Below, piece by piece: positions 23,986-33,219 of a DNA stretch of 64,000 bases. The stretch's first letter is position 1. Every line of letters begins with the position of its first letter. The position numbers were made by a program, and so were the translations under genes. Below the pieces are notes generated by a model that saw only the letters and a list, made by a program, of their open reading frames with translations, did no database searches and was not told the origin of the DNA. The DNA comes from Sporosarcina ureilytica (GTDB taxonomy: Bacteria > Bacillota > Bacilli > Bacillales_A > Planococcaceae): the NCBI RefSeq assembly GCF_001753205.1, contig NZ_CP017560.1, positions 2,914,001 through 2,978,000 on the forward strand, given 5' to 3'.

Positions 23986-25488
23986 TTACCTTGAAGCATT
24001 AAACTCCTCTATAATTTTACTTCCACCTTCAGATTTCCATTTTTCAACTTGTTTTTCAAATCCTGCTTCATCAATTTCACCTAGCATGTAATTATACGTA
24101 GCGTCATTAATGATTTCTTGTAATCTTTCCCCGTCTCTTACATATGTTTCAGAATCTAATGTGATAGATGGGTCATGAATTAAATGATTGTTATTGATTA
24201 AAATTAATTCTTCTGCTTTTTGTCTTGGCTCATAATTGTGAAGGGATTCATATCTGCCGTTTGTTTCTGGCTCTCCAATCCCTAACATGTTATAAGCAAA
24301 TACTTCTCTTTGAATTTTATCTTGATCCTCGTCAATGACAGCGAAGCCATCTTCAACTGTGTAGTGTTCACCCTCAACACCCCACTGAACTAGGTTTGAA
24401 AATTCAGGTGTCATCATTAAATCAAAGAAGGCTAAAATGTCTTTTAATTCTTCTTCCGTTTTTATTGCAGATTTAGGGAATAAAATTTCGTTATTATAAC
24501 CCGGATTCGCCCAAATAGTGAACTCACCACTTGGTCCAGCAACTTCAGTATGCACGTCGTATTCCAAATCAGGATTTAGTTCAATTGCGTCATTGTAAAG
24601 TCCTAAAATATCAACAATTGCCCCTACATAAATACCAGCAGTTCCATTTTTAAACATCGCTTGCTGATCTTCTTTACTCGTAACTGGGAAATCCTGGTTC
24701 ATATAGTGATTGTCTCTAAGGTCTTTGACAAAATTCATAGACTCCATATATTCAGGGAACATGAATTCAGGTAATAATTCTCCATCCTTCTCTCCCCAGT
24801 TATTCGGAGTCGCGTGCCATGAAGCAAGTGTTTTAAATAGACCGTAAATTAAGTCGCCTCTATCAGTTACACCAATTGTGTCATCCTTGCCATTGCCATC
24901 AGGATCGTCTTCTGTAAATGCTCTTGCCATCTCATAAAATTCTTCTACATTTTTTGGTGCTTCTAATCCTAAATTGTCTGCCCAATCCTTACGGTAAATC
25001 ATCCCTTGTCGAGATAATGGTCTACCTTGGTAAAGCGAATAAACCTTTCCATCAACCATCGTATTCTGAACAACTTCTTCTTTTAACTTACTTAGATTTT
25101 CGAACTCATCAAAGTAAGCACCAATTTCCCAAAACTGTCCATCGCGGATGGCCCCTTTAAATTGGTCAACTTGATCTTGTCCCATCGTTACGGCCTGTGC
25201 GAATGTACCTGTAGAAAATGCTGTATTCAGTTTATCCGCATAGTTATTGTCTGGAACCCACTCAATCTCTAATTCAACATTCGCTTTTTCTTCTAGTAGT
25301 TTTAATAGTTTTTCGTCAGGTACTTCTGCAGTGTGAAGCTTCGTCATAATTGTAATCTTTGGCTTACCTTTTTCTTCTCCGCTTGCTTCGTCTTTTGAAG
25401 CACTATCTTCATCACTACATGCAACCATTAAAACGAATACGGCTAGCATTAAAAATAATGCAGAAACTCTTTTTCTCCAATTGCCCAC
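23986..25488 (-). CDS. ABC transporter extracellular solute-binding lipoprotein (YtcQ/LplA-like)
   Basis: A 500-residue binding protein. The start is GTG at 25488, eight bases after AAGGGG. A lipoprotein signal peptide ends in the lipobox LMVAC (mature Cys about residue 24), followed by a Ser/Glu/Lys-rich linker. The mature part has the family-1 binding-protein layout, with an extended calcium-binding-like loop DPDGNGKDDTIGVTD near residue 190. Large binding proteins of this group capture oligosaccharides. It is the first gene of the importer-esterase operon, with a cre box about 110 bp upstream. Confidence 0.9.
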   Translation of the reverse strand: MGNWRKRVSALFLMLAVFVLMVACSDEDSASKDEASGEEKGKPKITIMTKLHTAEVPDEKLLKLLEEKANVELEIEWVPDNNYADKLNTAFSTGTFAQAVTMGQDQVDQFKGAIRDGQFWEIGAYFDEFENLSKLKEEVVQNTMVDGKVYSLYQGRPLSRQGMIYRKDWADNLGLEAPKNVEEFYEMARAFTEDDPDGNGKDDTIGVTDRGDLIYGLFKTLASWHATPNNWGEKDGELLPEFMFPEYMESMNFVKDLRDNHYMNQDFPVTSKEDQQAMFKNGTAGIYVGAIVDILGLYNDAIELNPDLEYDVHTEVAGPSGEFTIWANPGYNNEILFPKSAIKTEEELKDILAFFDLMMTPEFSNLVQWGVEGEHYTVEDGFAVIDEDQDKIQREVFAYNMLGIGEPETNGRYESLHNYEPRQKAEELILINNNHLIHDPSITLDSETYVRDGERLQEIINDATYNYMLGEIDEAGFEKQVEKWKSEGGSKIIEEFNASR

Positions 25489-25497
25489 AATGAACAC

Positions 25498-25851
25498 CCC
25501 TTTTATTTTTCAATTCAGTGTAATCGTACGTCACCGTCTGCATATCGTATATAATCAGTTTCTCATACCCCCTTACAAACACTGTATCTACAGCGTGTTA
25601 GCGCTTACAATATAATGAACTGATTATTCATTTCACAGTGCAGAAATCCAATTTACAAGACCCTTCCAAACATTTTCATATCATGATTACCGAATGAAAA
25701 CGTTGTTAATTTGTGTTACATTAGACATAACTTCATTTTTTCTTGATAATTTGATTAGCAATAATGATCAATAGTAGGGTTCAATATCTCCCTAAAATCA
25801 ATATTTAATTTCCTAGGAAATGAATCATTAACGATAAGTAGGTGATTTGGT
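25498..25851. other. Divergent intergenic region between the YtcQ-like gene and lacI-type regulator
   Basis: This 354-bp AT-rich gap holds the cre box (25596-25609) and an AAAACGTTGTTAAT element near 25689-25702 that resembles half of the LacI-type palindrome found at 13252 and 30497. No small gene was found. Confidence 0.5.
25596..25609 (-). promoter_or_regulatory. cre box of the YtcQ-type importer operon
   Basis: TGTTAGCGCTTACA matches the cre consensus at all but one position and is nearly palindromic. It lies about 110 bp before the binding-protein start. Confidence 0.6.
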
Positions 25852-26838
25852 ATGGGGATAACGATTAAAGACATTGCCAAAATTGCAGGGGTTAGTTATT
25901 CAACGGTATCCAAAGCTTTGAATGATAGTCCATTAGTAAAAAAGGATACAAAAAAGAAAATCGTAAAAATCGCAGATGAATTAGGATATGAACCTAATTT
26001 TGCAGCGCAAAGACTTGTTTCAAAGCAAACGAAAATTATTGGCTTAATTTGGCCAACCATTGAGCGTGTCGTTCTATCAACATTGGTTACGAAAATTAAT
26101 AATAAGATTAACAAAACGCCTTATTCTATGATTCTATCTGTGGAATCAACCGAAACTGCTTTAGATACATTTAGAAAGTTTCAAGTTGATGGAATCATTT
26201 TATTTGAAGAGAATAGTAAACCCTCGATTCGGCAAACGACCATTCCACTTATATCCTACGGGGTCGCTAAAGAAAGGGATGTTGAGTATCCTATAATCGA
26301 TGCCAATCATGAACAGGCGATGTATCAAGCAGTTAAGCATTTGTACGAATTAGGACATAGGGACATCGCCTATATTGGAGACTTGTCCTCTACAGATCCA
26401 ATGCAAGCCGAAAAGTACAATGGATTTATGAAAGCGATGGAACAATATATGCTTTCAATAGAAGATATCAATATGATTGATACAGGGGGCCTTGATTGGT
26501 ATAACGGATATGCTGCTACTAAAAAACGTTTTGAAAACCCTACGTATCCTACAGCAATTGTTGGCGGGAGTTACGATATTAGTAGTGGAATTATTCGTGG
26601 TATAAAAGAAATAGGGCTCGACATTCCACGTGATGTTTCCATTATTAGTTATGATAACATTCCCCAAATGGCGAATACGGAAATTCCATTAACTTGTATT
26701 GGGGTTCCGGTAGAACGATTAGCAGAAGAGATTGTTCAATCAATCATTCACTGTATTGAAGAAAAGAATATTACTTCCAATGTGAAAAAGATGTCACCTA
26801 TTTTAGTTGAAAGGGCAAGCTGTGAGAAAAGAAAGTGA
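25852..26838 (+). CDS. LacI-family transcriptional regulator
   Basis: A 328-residue repressor. The N-terminal HTH is TIKDIAKIAGVSYSTVSKAL (residues 3-22), followed by a hinge helix and a periplasmic-binding-protein-like effector domain (YDNIPQMANTEIPLTCIGVP near residue 265). It stands between the importer and the GH28 gene. The AATAACAACGTTGTTATT palindromes before uxaE and GH28 have the central CG expected of LacI-family operators, so this protein is the best candidate to bind them. KdgR-like repression relieved by a uronate intermediate is plausible, not shown. Confidence 0.9.
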   Translation: MGITIKDIAKIAGVSYSTVSKALNDSPLVKKDTKKKIVKIADELGYEPNFAAQRLVSKQTKIIGLIWPTIERVVLSTLVTKINNKINKTPYSMILSVESTETALDTFRKFQVDGIILFEENSKPSIRQTTIPLISYGVAKERDVEYPIIDANHEQAMYQAVKHLYELGHRDIAYIGDLSSTDPMQAEKYNGFMKAMEQYMLSIEDINMIDTGGLDWYNGYAATKKRFENPTYPTAIVGGSYDISSGIIRGIKEIGLDIPRDVSIISYDNIPQMANTEIPLTCIGVPVERLAEEIVQSIIHCIEEKNITSNVKKMSPILVERASCEKRK

Positions 26839-26857
26839 CGCCCGTTTTCATCCATAA

Positions 26858-26896
26858 AAAATGAACTGCCTCATTTAATGAAGCAGTTCATTTTTT
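26858..26896 (+). terminator. Terminator of the lacI-type regulator
   Basis: AAATGAACTGC (26859-26869) and GCAGTTCATTT (26883-26893) form a perfect stem ending in a run of six T on the plus strand. Confidence 0.85.
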
Positions 26897-26906
26897 AACT
26901 AAGAAT

Positions 26907-26932
26907 TTGCCCTCTCCTATTCGGGAGGGCAA
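26907..26932 (-). terminator. Terminator of the GH28 gene
   Basis: TTGCCCTC (26907-26914) and GAGGGCAA (26925-26932) form a GC-rich stem about 28 bp after the GH28 stop. On the minus strand it is followed by ATTCTT. Confidence 0.65.
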
Positions 26933-26959
26933 TGGTCTAATAATCAATGCACAGATACC

Positions 26960-29900
26960 TTATTTAAAAACAATATCGAATTGTCCAAAGCGCGTCGTTG
27001 TAAAAGTAACGCTTCCCTTGTCCACTTCATACTTTCCGTTTTTCACCAAAGCTTGTTTTCCTGTCTCATCGATAAACGTTACACCGATACGCTCTGGATT
27101 TTTCAATTCTTCCGCCGTTGGTTCATATGGAATAACAACTTGAACTGGCGCTCCTGGGTGGTTGTAATTCACAGATTTCCCGTTCGCCTGAACACCAAGC
27201 TCAATACTCGGCTTGTCCTCATCCGTTTTCCCAGAGGAAATAAATACGGTTACCGTTTCATCTTTTACTTTGGCATTGCTTAACATATGGCCTTCCAATA
27301 AGAGTATACCGAATTCGGTTGATAATTGAATTCGCTCATTTTTTCCGCCCTTCGTTAAAAATTCAGTCGGAATTGTTAGCTCATATGTTTTCGCACCGCT
27401 CACCTTTTCAAGTAACACTTCAATAATCTGCACACCTTTTACCTTTGGCGTCTTTGCGAAAGCAGCTTTAAGTGCTGCTTTTGAAACAGTCGCTTCTGCT
27501 ACGTCTCCGTCTAATACTGGTTTTGCGTTTATAATGTTAGGCCCAAGCGTGATTGTTGTGCTTGGTCCGAAGCCACTCCATCTGTAGTGCGACACGTCTA
27601 CAAGCCCATTCTCAAGAACATCAGCTAGTCTTTCTCTTTTCGATTGTTTAATGCTATGGCCTATAGCTTCAACGTTAAAAGTGTGCGTCCCCTCCTTAAG
27701 ACCTTTCACTGTAAACGTCGTATCAGTTGTTGTCATTTCATCATTGATTGGTGTAAATTCAACATCTTCAGCTTTTATTGGCTGTCCATTGACGTAGACT
27801 CGATAGCCAATTACGTCTTGGTTGATTGCTGTTGCTTCATTCCAAGATAACTGTACATCAGAACCGTTATTTTCAACCTTTGCTTCTAGTTCATCTGTAA
27901 ATGTCGGTGCACCAATCGCATAAGGAGGTGCGGTTTCGATTTCAAGCGAGCTTCCGTAAGGAGTTTTGTTACCCGCGACATCAACTGCTTCAACTTCGAT
28001 GATGTAAGTCGTTCCAGGCTGCAACTTCGGCAATGTGTATCTATTTGATTTCGCGAAACCTTTTAACTCGCCGTTTGCATAAACATTGTAACCCGCAATT
28101 CCTGTTTCATCGCTTGCCTCTTCCCATGCAACTGATGCCCATGTAAAGCCAGGATAAACGACTTGTACTTCTTCACCGCTAAATGTATCACTTGCAGGAA
28201 TTGTCGTTGTCGGCTCGTGAATACTTGTATTTTCTGGAAGTATCGGTGCAGTTGTATCCGCCTTACCTAAAGTTTTCACCATAACTTCCGGTCCATTAGA
28301 CGTTCGATTACCCGTTGCATCAGCAGCTTCTACCTTAAATGTGTATTCCGTTGCCGGTGCTAATCCATCGATTGTATAACTTGTATCCTTCGTCGTTGCA
28401 TAAGACGTTCCAATCTTCTCGTCATTTTGATAAACTGTATAACCAGCAACGCCAACATTATCCGTTGCCGCATCCCACGTTAGTGTGATACTTGTCCCAT
28501 CAGCTGATGATTCTGCTTGAACAGCAGCGTTTTCAGGCCAATGAGGCTTTTTTGCTGCATCTTCAGAAACTGCACTCATCGTTGTATTTTCAAATACAAG
28601 TCCAGTAGAGTTCGCGATTCTCCAAGGATCTTCCCCGTTATTACTGACGTTTGTAAATTCAACATTATAAAACTTAATATCTTTTCCATAATTAATATTC
28701 GTAGCGAGTACATTATCAAACTTTACATCTCTAAACGTAATATTTTCGTGGTAAACTTCTCCCGCATCGCTATTCCCAACGACTGAAATCGCTTGTTTAT
28801 TGCCTTTTTGATTACGAACTGTCGTATTGACAATTTCCATATCTCTAAATTGAGAAATGACTTCGGCAGGTTCATAAAGAATAACGGCATTTGAATCTGT
28901 ATAGGAAGAAGTGAATACAAATGGTCCGTCTCCATCAATTTCTTCTAATGCATTATCCCTGAACAGAATACTTCTCGCACCGCCGCCCATCGGTGTATTC
29001 GTTTTACTTCGCAACCCTACGTCTGTTTTATACATAATATTATCTTCAACTAATAAGTCTTGAATCCAGCCGCCAGTATGGCTTCCTGTTACAACTCCGC
29101 CGTGGCCTTCTCGAATATAGTTATTGAAAATCCACGCATTTCCTGTCGGTTCAGACGCTGCCGCAGCTTGTCCCATACCGGAAGCAAAGTTAACCGCATC
29201 ATCACCTGTATCCACATAGTTGTTAAATACCATAATATTTTGCGAGTCACCGAACTCAAAGCCATCCGCATTATTGCCGTCATATGTTTTCGCGATTGTA
29301 CCGTTGATGACAATATTTTCACTGTGAAGATTCACGATTCCATGAAATGCTGGATTTAGTTGTGTAATGCCTTCATAGTACATTCCGTCAACGCCTCGTA
29401 CCGTGATTAAGTTTGAACGCATCGCATAAGCTGACCTTGCATTCATTCCCATCTCTTGAGCCGCATATGATTGAGTTGCCGCCAAAATTCCAAGCGTATT
29501 AGGAGAATCAAGATCTAACGGACTTAACTTGCCATCTTCAACCTTCACATTTCCTGTCACTCTCGAGTTATTTCCTGCCGCATAGCGCGGAAGCTCATTA
29601 CCCATCTCATCCGTCGTTGGATGATTCACGTCATACTTCCACCCATTACCATCAATGATTCCATCGCCAACGATTCGAATATTTTTTAAGCTGCCATAAT
29701 CATACGTATGCGCGTTAATTAATGAATAAGAGCGCTCATCCGTAGAATAATCATATAACCAGAAATTCTGGCTATAATCTCCAGCGTCTGCTGAACCAAT
29801 TAAATGTCCATCTACTTGTAATGTCATATCAGACTTAAGCCAGATTTCACCGGAAATAAAAGTACCTTCCGGGATCAATACTTTTGCTCCAGGTGTAGCC

Positions 29901-30433
29901 GCATCAATAGCTGCCTGAATTGCCTTCGTATCTTTTGTTTCGTCATCCGCTGTCGCACCGTAATCGAGAATATTGAAAACTTCCGGCGTCGGTGTTGTTT
30001 TGCCAATTATTTTATTTGAGGGATTCGATTCCTTCCCATTCGCATCAACTGACGTTACATAAAACTCATATGCTGTATCAGGATCTAGGTTTTCTACCTT
30101 GAAATTATGAATTAAAATTTTCACATGAAAATCATCTTGATCAATGTTCTCATAAAAGTTTTCGATATATTCTTTTGCAGGTCCATTATTATCTTCTAAT
30201 GCAGTGCCTATTTTTTCGTTATTCATATACACATTAAAATCTACAATGTCACTATAATCTTCTGGCTTTTTCCAAACGAGTGTTACACTGCTTTCATCGA
30301 ACGCAAGTGTCGGTATTTGTAAATCAACCGGAGCATTAGGACCCTCTGTACTTGCGGACGCAACGCTAGTAAAGATACTAAGCACCAATATCATAGAGAG
30401 GAAAATTGAAAGCATTTTTGTGAATCTCTTCAA
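26960..30433 (-). CDS. Secreted multidomain GH28 polygalacturonase with fibronectin III modules
   Basis: A protein of 1157 residues hydrolysing galacturonan outside the cell. A Sec signal peptide (residues 1-27, ending SVASA) precedes an FN3 module (about 35-145). The GH28 beta-helix (about 150-640) follows, with the four family motifs NADGFE, TGDDAVNF, GHGGVVTGS and GLRSKT. Then come three FN3-like modules (about 640-960) and a C-terminal domain of about 190 residues I do not recognise. The FN3-GH28 arrangement resembles exo-acting enzymes such as exopolygalacturonases. No LPXTG or SLH anchor is seen. I take the TTG at 30433, eight bases after AAAGGTGG; a GTG four codons earlier overlaps that site. 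A perfect LacI-type palindrome lies 64 bp upstream. Confidence 0.92.
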   Translation of the reverse strand: MKRFTKMLSIFLSMILVLSIFTSVASASTEGPNAPVDLQIPTLAFDESSVTLVWKKPEDYSDIVDFNVYMNNEKIGTALEDNNGPAKEYIENFYENIDQDDFHVKILIHNFKVENLDPDTAYEFYVTSVDANGKESNPSNKIIGKTTPTPEVFNILDYGATADDETKDTKAIQAAIDAATPGAKVLIPEGTFISGEIWLKSDMTLQVDGHLIGSADAGDYSQNFWLYDYSTDERSYSLINAHTYDYGSLKNIRIVGDGIIDGNGWKYDVNHPTTDEMGNELPRYAAGNNSRVTGNVKVEDGKLSPLDLDSPNTLGILAATQSYAAQEMGMNARSAYAMRSNLITVRGVDGMYYEGITQLNPAFHGIVNLHSENIVINGTIAKTYDGNNADGFEFGDSQNIMVFNNYVDTGDDAVNFASGMGQAAAASEPTGNAWIFNNYIREGHGGVVTGSHTGGWIQDLLVEDNIMYKTDVGLRSKTNTPMGGGARSILFRDNALEEIDGDGPFVFTSSYTDSNAVILYEPAEVISQFRDMEIVNTTVRNQKGNKQAISVVGNSDAGEVYHENITFRDVKFDNVLATNINYGKDIKFYNVEFTNVSNNGEDPWRIANSTGLVFENTTMSAVSEDAAKKPHWPENAAVQAESSADGTSITLTWDAATDNVGVAGYTVYQNDEKIGTSYATTKDTSYTIDGLAPATEYTFKVEAADATGNRTSNGPEVMVKTLGKADTTAPILPENTSIHEPTTTIPASDTFSGEEVQVVYPGFTWASVAWEEASDETGIAGYNVYANGELKGFAKSNRYTLPKLQPGTTYIIEVEAVDVAGNKTPYGSSLEIETAPPYAIGAPTFTDELEAKVENNGSDVQLSWNEATAINQDVIGYRVYVNGQPIKAEDVEFTPINDEMTTTDTTFTVKGLKEGTHTFNVEAIGHSIKQSKRERLADVLENGLVDVSHYRWSGFGPSTTITLGPNIINAKPVLDGDVAEATVSKAALKAAFAKTPKVKGVQIIEVLLEKVSGAKTYELTIPTEFLTKGGKNERIQLSTEFGILLLEGHMLSNAKVKDETVTVFISSGKTDEDKPSIELGVQANGKSVNYNHPGAPVQVVIPYEPTAEELKNPERIGVTFIDETGKQALVKNGKYEVDKGSVTFTTTRFGQFDIVFK

Positions 30434-30496
30434 TCTAATTTCCACCTTTCTTGTTTGAAGTAGTTATCTCAATGTATTTACTTAGAAGCCTATCAA

Positions 30497-30514
30497 AATA
30501 ACAACGTTGTTATT
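30497..30514. promoter_or_regulatory. Perfect 18-bp palindrome, putative LacI-family operator of GH28
   Basis: AATAACAACGTTGTTATT, identical to 13252-13269, here extended to 20 bp by flanking A/T. A TATATT -10-like element about 25 bp further upstream (minus strand) would place it just after the start point. Confidence 0.75.
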
Positions 30515-30691
30515 TTTGCGTTAAATAATGCAATATAGCCCCCTTCCACCCTTTGAGTAAGCGCATACATTGAATTGTAATCCTAATAAACTTTAATTAC
30601 AATAATTATTTGAATATTGGTTCTTTAGGTACTACCCAACAAGTAGAAAGTATGAGGAAACTATCATTAATAATTTAAATGAAATGAAAAA

Positions 30692-30731
30692 AACAATAGA
30701 TAAGGGATATTTCTCCTCCCTCATCTATTGA
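30692..30731 (-). terminator. Second tandem terminator behind the inositol-phosphatase-like gene
   Basis: CAATAGATAAGGGA and TCCCTCATCTATTG form a 14-bp stem with one mismatch. On the minus strand it is followed by a run of T. It shields the GH28 promoter region from read-through. Confidence 0.75.
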
Positions 30732-30767
30732 GGTTCTAAATCATTTATTTGAAATGAAAAAGAAAAA

Positions 30768-30788
30768 GCCCGGCCATCGCCGAGCTGA
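30768..30788 (-). terminator. First terminator of the inositol-phosphatase-like gene
   Basis: On the minus strand AGCTCGGC and GCCGGGCT pair (one G-U) around a short loop, followed by TTTTTCTTTTTC. It lies about 20 bp after the stop. Confidence 0.8.
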
Positions 30789-30805
30789 AGGATTCATAAC
30801 AAAGA

Positions 30806-31615
30806 TTATTTAATTCCTTTCTCTAAATAATCTTTAATAAGTTCTGTTTGTATTGCAGGATGACAAGTAACAGTCGAGTCATTTGATAAAAGAGTAACAG
30901 GTCCTCCAGTTAGGTTCGTTGTGACAGCCCCAACTTCATTCGCCAGAATCATTCCCCCAGCAATATCCCATGGGGCTAGATTCATCGTTAAATAACCATC
31001 GATGATCCCTTCTGAAACATAGGCTAACTTTAATGCTGCGGAACCATATGCACGGGATCCGCGAATGTTAGAAACTAGTTGTTGCACGACTTTTTCATCG
31101 ATGACATCATTTTGACAAAGCCATTTATGGTTGAATCCCAATATCGCTTCACCCAGCGCCAAGTTAGGTTCTAGGGATTGTAACTTTTCGTCATTTTTAT
31201 AAGCGCCTTCACCTTTTTTCGCACTGTAAAGAATATCGGACATGACATCGTAAACAAAGCCAATTTCCCCGATACCTTCATGAAAAATCCCGATGGAAAT
31301 TGCAAAGTTCTTACGTTGCTTAACAAAATTCATCGTTCCATCAATGGGATCGATAATCCATACAATCCCATCTAACGATTGAATATCATCTCCGTAGCCC
31401 TCTTCACTAAATACTTTATGTGTTGGATAAGTGTCACGAATATGAGTCACTAAGAAATATTCTGTTTCTCTATCAACTTCGGTAACTAAATCGTTAGCAT
31501 GCGCCTTAGTTTCAACTACCAATGGATCATTAATCGCCTCTCGAATATTTCGTCCAGCATTCAATATCCACTCTTTTGCATCTTGATATATTTTCCCGCG
31601 AAGTTCAGCATCCAA
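30806..31615 (-). CDS. Inositol monophosphatase family protein
   Basis: A 269-residue enzyme with the family's metal-site motifs: SEEGYGD (about residues 70-76), IIDPIDGTMNF (about 87-97) and APWDIAGG (about 204-211). The family dephosphorylates inositol phosphates, other sugar phosphates or 3'-phosphoadenosine phosphate. The start is TTG with GGGAGG eight bases upstream. It is monocistronic with two terminators behind it. No link to pectin breakdown is evident. Confidence 0.9.
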   Translation of the reverse strand: MDAELRGKIYQDAKEWILNAGRNIREAINDPLVVETKAHANDLVTEVDRETEYFLVTHIRDTYPTHKVFSEEGYGDDIQSLDGIVWIIDPIDGTMNFVKQRKNFAISIGIFHEGIGEIGFVYDVMSDILYSAKKGEGAYKNDEKLQSLEPNLALGEAILGFNHKWLCQNDVIDEKVVQQLVSNIRGSRAYGSAALKLAYVSEGIIDGYLTMNLAPWDIAGGMILANEVGAVTTNLTGGPVTLLSNDSTVTCHPAIQTELIKDYLEKGIK

Positions 31616-31735
31616 GTGAACAACCTCCCTTTCTGGTTACTTAAAAAACAAGGATTTTAAAGTGAAGTAGTAGAATCTGTATCATAATTGGTTCCATTGC
31701 TTTCCAAGTCATTCATCAATTTTAATGGATTCTCT

Positions 31736-32178
31736 GTTGATTGGAGTGGAGGGTGGCGAGTGTGCTCTCAAACGCTTCGCTTTTTGGTCGCAAAAGCCGT
31801 TCTTCGTGACGGCTCTTCCTGTGGGATTAGCAGGGAAAAAGGTAGTTCACTTTTTCCTAGGTGAGACCCCGCAGGAAAGGCTGTTGCGAAGTACAGCCTT
31901 TGCGAATAAAAGCGGAGCGTTATGAGCAGCAAATATAAAAGGTGGATGCCTTAATTTCTGCCAAAACCATGCAGAAATACGGCAAAGCTCACTCTTCGCT
32001 GTTCGCTTGGCTCACCGCCCGCCCCACGGAAATAATGAAAGCTGAAGGAGGCGGTTAGATGCGACAAGCATAAGGCGAATTAACGGAGTGGTGCTTTTTC
32101 CACGCAGTTAATTTGACTTATGACTCGAGCGTCTGCCTCCTGAAGCTGGAAAAGCGTCCACCCGGAACGGAAATCAAC
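31736..32178. repeat. GC-rich intergenic repeat, long copy
   Basis: This 443-bp block begins GTTGATTGGAGTGGAGGGTG and ends CACCCGGAACGGAAATCAAC. Its two ends and several internal blocks match the 129-bp copy at 16827-16955 in opposite orientation. Between them lie extra segments with their own inverted repeats, for example AAAAGCCGTTC and GACGGCTCTTCC, AGGCTGTTGCGAAG and CAGCCTTTGCG, and AGGAGGC and GCCTCC. An open frame across part of it shows no protein-like sequence. It accounts for most of the 606-bp gap between two genes. Confidence 0.7.
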
Positions 32179-32221
32179 TTTGTTGAATTTCAGTACTAAT
32201 TACTAAGAAATCTATCATATA

Positions 32222-33070
32222 TTACGCTTCCGCATATTTCTTTCTCAAAAACTCAATACTCGCATCAATATGTGGTTCTTGTGTAGCTTCTAATAATACA
32301 TTTAGGTGAGGCTTTTTCGGTTTAATTAATTTAAAGACTGCATCATAATTCAATAACCCAGTCCCAACTGGAACCATTTTAACCCAACCGTTTTCATCGA
32401 TAATGAAATCCTTTGCATGCATAATCACGATATGATCCCCTAATAAGTCCATTGCTTCTTGGAAGACTTCTTCTTGTCGCTCATAATTATACGGATCTAA
32501 CAAGTTAGCTGGATCGAGAATTACTTGAAGATTTGGCGAATCAATCAGATCGATGAGTCTTCTTAATTTCTGTGCTGTATGCACTGGGTGATTAATGCCT
32601 GCCTCAATCGCAACGATAACGCCAAACTTTTCTGCCTCTTCGACTAGTTCACGAACACTTTCGACAACATCTAAAAATGGTTGCTCTTCGAAATTGTCCT
32701 CAGTATAAGCTGTTTTTTCATGTACGTTTCCAGTCTCTGTTCCAACAATGCTACACCCGAAATCTCTTGCAAATCGAATATGCTCTTTAAATCGCTCTAA
32801 TTCGGATTGTCTTTTCTCTTTGTCAGGGTGAATCATATGAATATAGCAACCTAATACGGCAATTTGGACGTCATTCTTCTTAAACTGATCACCAATATGT
32901 CTCGCAAGTCCTGGACTTAAACTGCCCACGCTCGTATTTAGATCAGGAAAAGATTTTCCTAATGCCAATTGAACTGCAGTTAATCCTTTACCTGCAATTT
33001 CCTTTGCCAGTCCATCGATTGTTTCTTGACCTTGAATATCATGCGCTCTAATCCCTAGATTTAGTTCCAT
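32222..33070 (-). CDS. TIM-barrel sugar isomerase/epimerase (xylose-isomerase-like, IolE type)
   Basis: A 282-residue protein of the AP-endonuclease-2-type TIM barrel family. Likely metal ligands are visible: Glu in VAIEAG (about residue 156), Asp in VILDPANLL (about 184), His in IVMHAKD (about 219) and Glu in VLLEATQ (about 262). Such enzymes isomerise or epimerise ketoses and sugar acids. It follows kduD, but a perfect terminator (33144-33178) separates them, so it may be expressed separately or only by read-through. The substrate is unknown. Confidence 0.85.
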   Translation of the reverse strand: MELNLGIRAHDIQGQETIDGLAKEIAGKGLTAVQLALGKSFPDLNTSVGSLSPGLARHIGDQFKKNDVQIAVLGCYIHMIHPDKEKRQSELERFKEHIRFARDFGCSIVGTETGNVHEKTAYTEDNFEEQPFLDVVESVRELVEEAEKFGVIVAIEAGINHPVHTAQKLRRLIDLIDSPNLQVILDPANLLDPYNYERQEEVFQEAMDLLGDHIVIMHAKDFIIDENGWVKMVPVGTGLLNYDAVFKLIKPKKPHLNVLLEATQEPHIDASIEFLRKKYAEA

Positions 33071-33143
33071 TTTAAATTCTCCTTTTACATATTTAATTAC
33101 ATGAGACCTTTCAATCTACTGATTTCGTCTCTGTTCGTTAACA

Positions 33144-33178
33144 AATAAACCGTATCACCTCGCGTGATACGGTTTATT
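33144..33178 (-). terminator. Terminator of the kdgA-kdgK-kduI-kduD transcript
   Basis: AATAAACCGTATCAC (33144-33158) and GTGATACGGTTTATT (33164-33178) form a perfect 15-bp stem with a 5-nt loop. It begins about 40 bp after the kduD stop. Confidence 0.85.
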
Positions 33179-33219
33179 CACTTTATAAAAGTTTATCTAA
33201 TTGGCTGTGGATCTGCTTC

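Noticed and set aside
31725..31925. Open frame of 66 codons inside the long repeat
   Set aside because: It covers the palindromic repeat and its translation shows no protein-like features.
31736..32178. Insertion sequence
   Set aside because: It has no transposase frame and no clear target-site duplication; it looks like a non-autonomous repeat.
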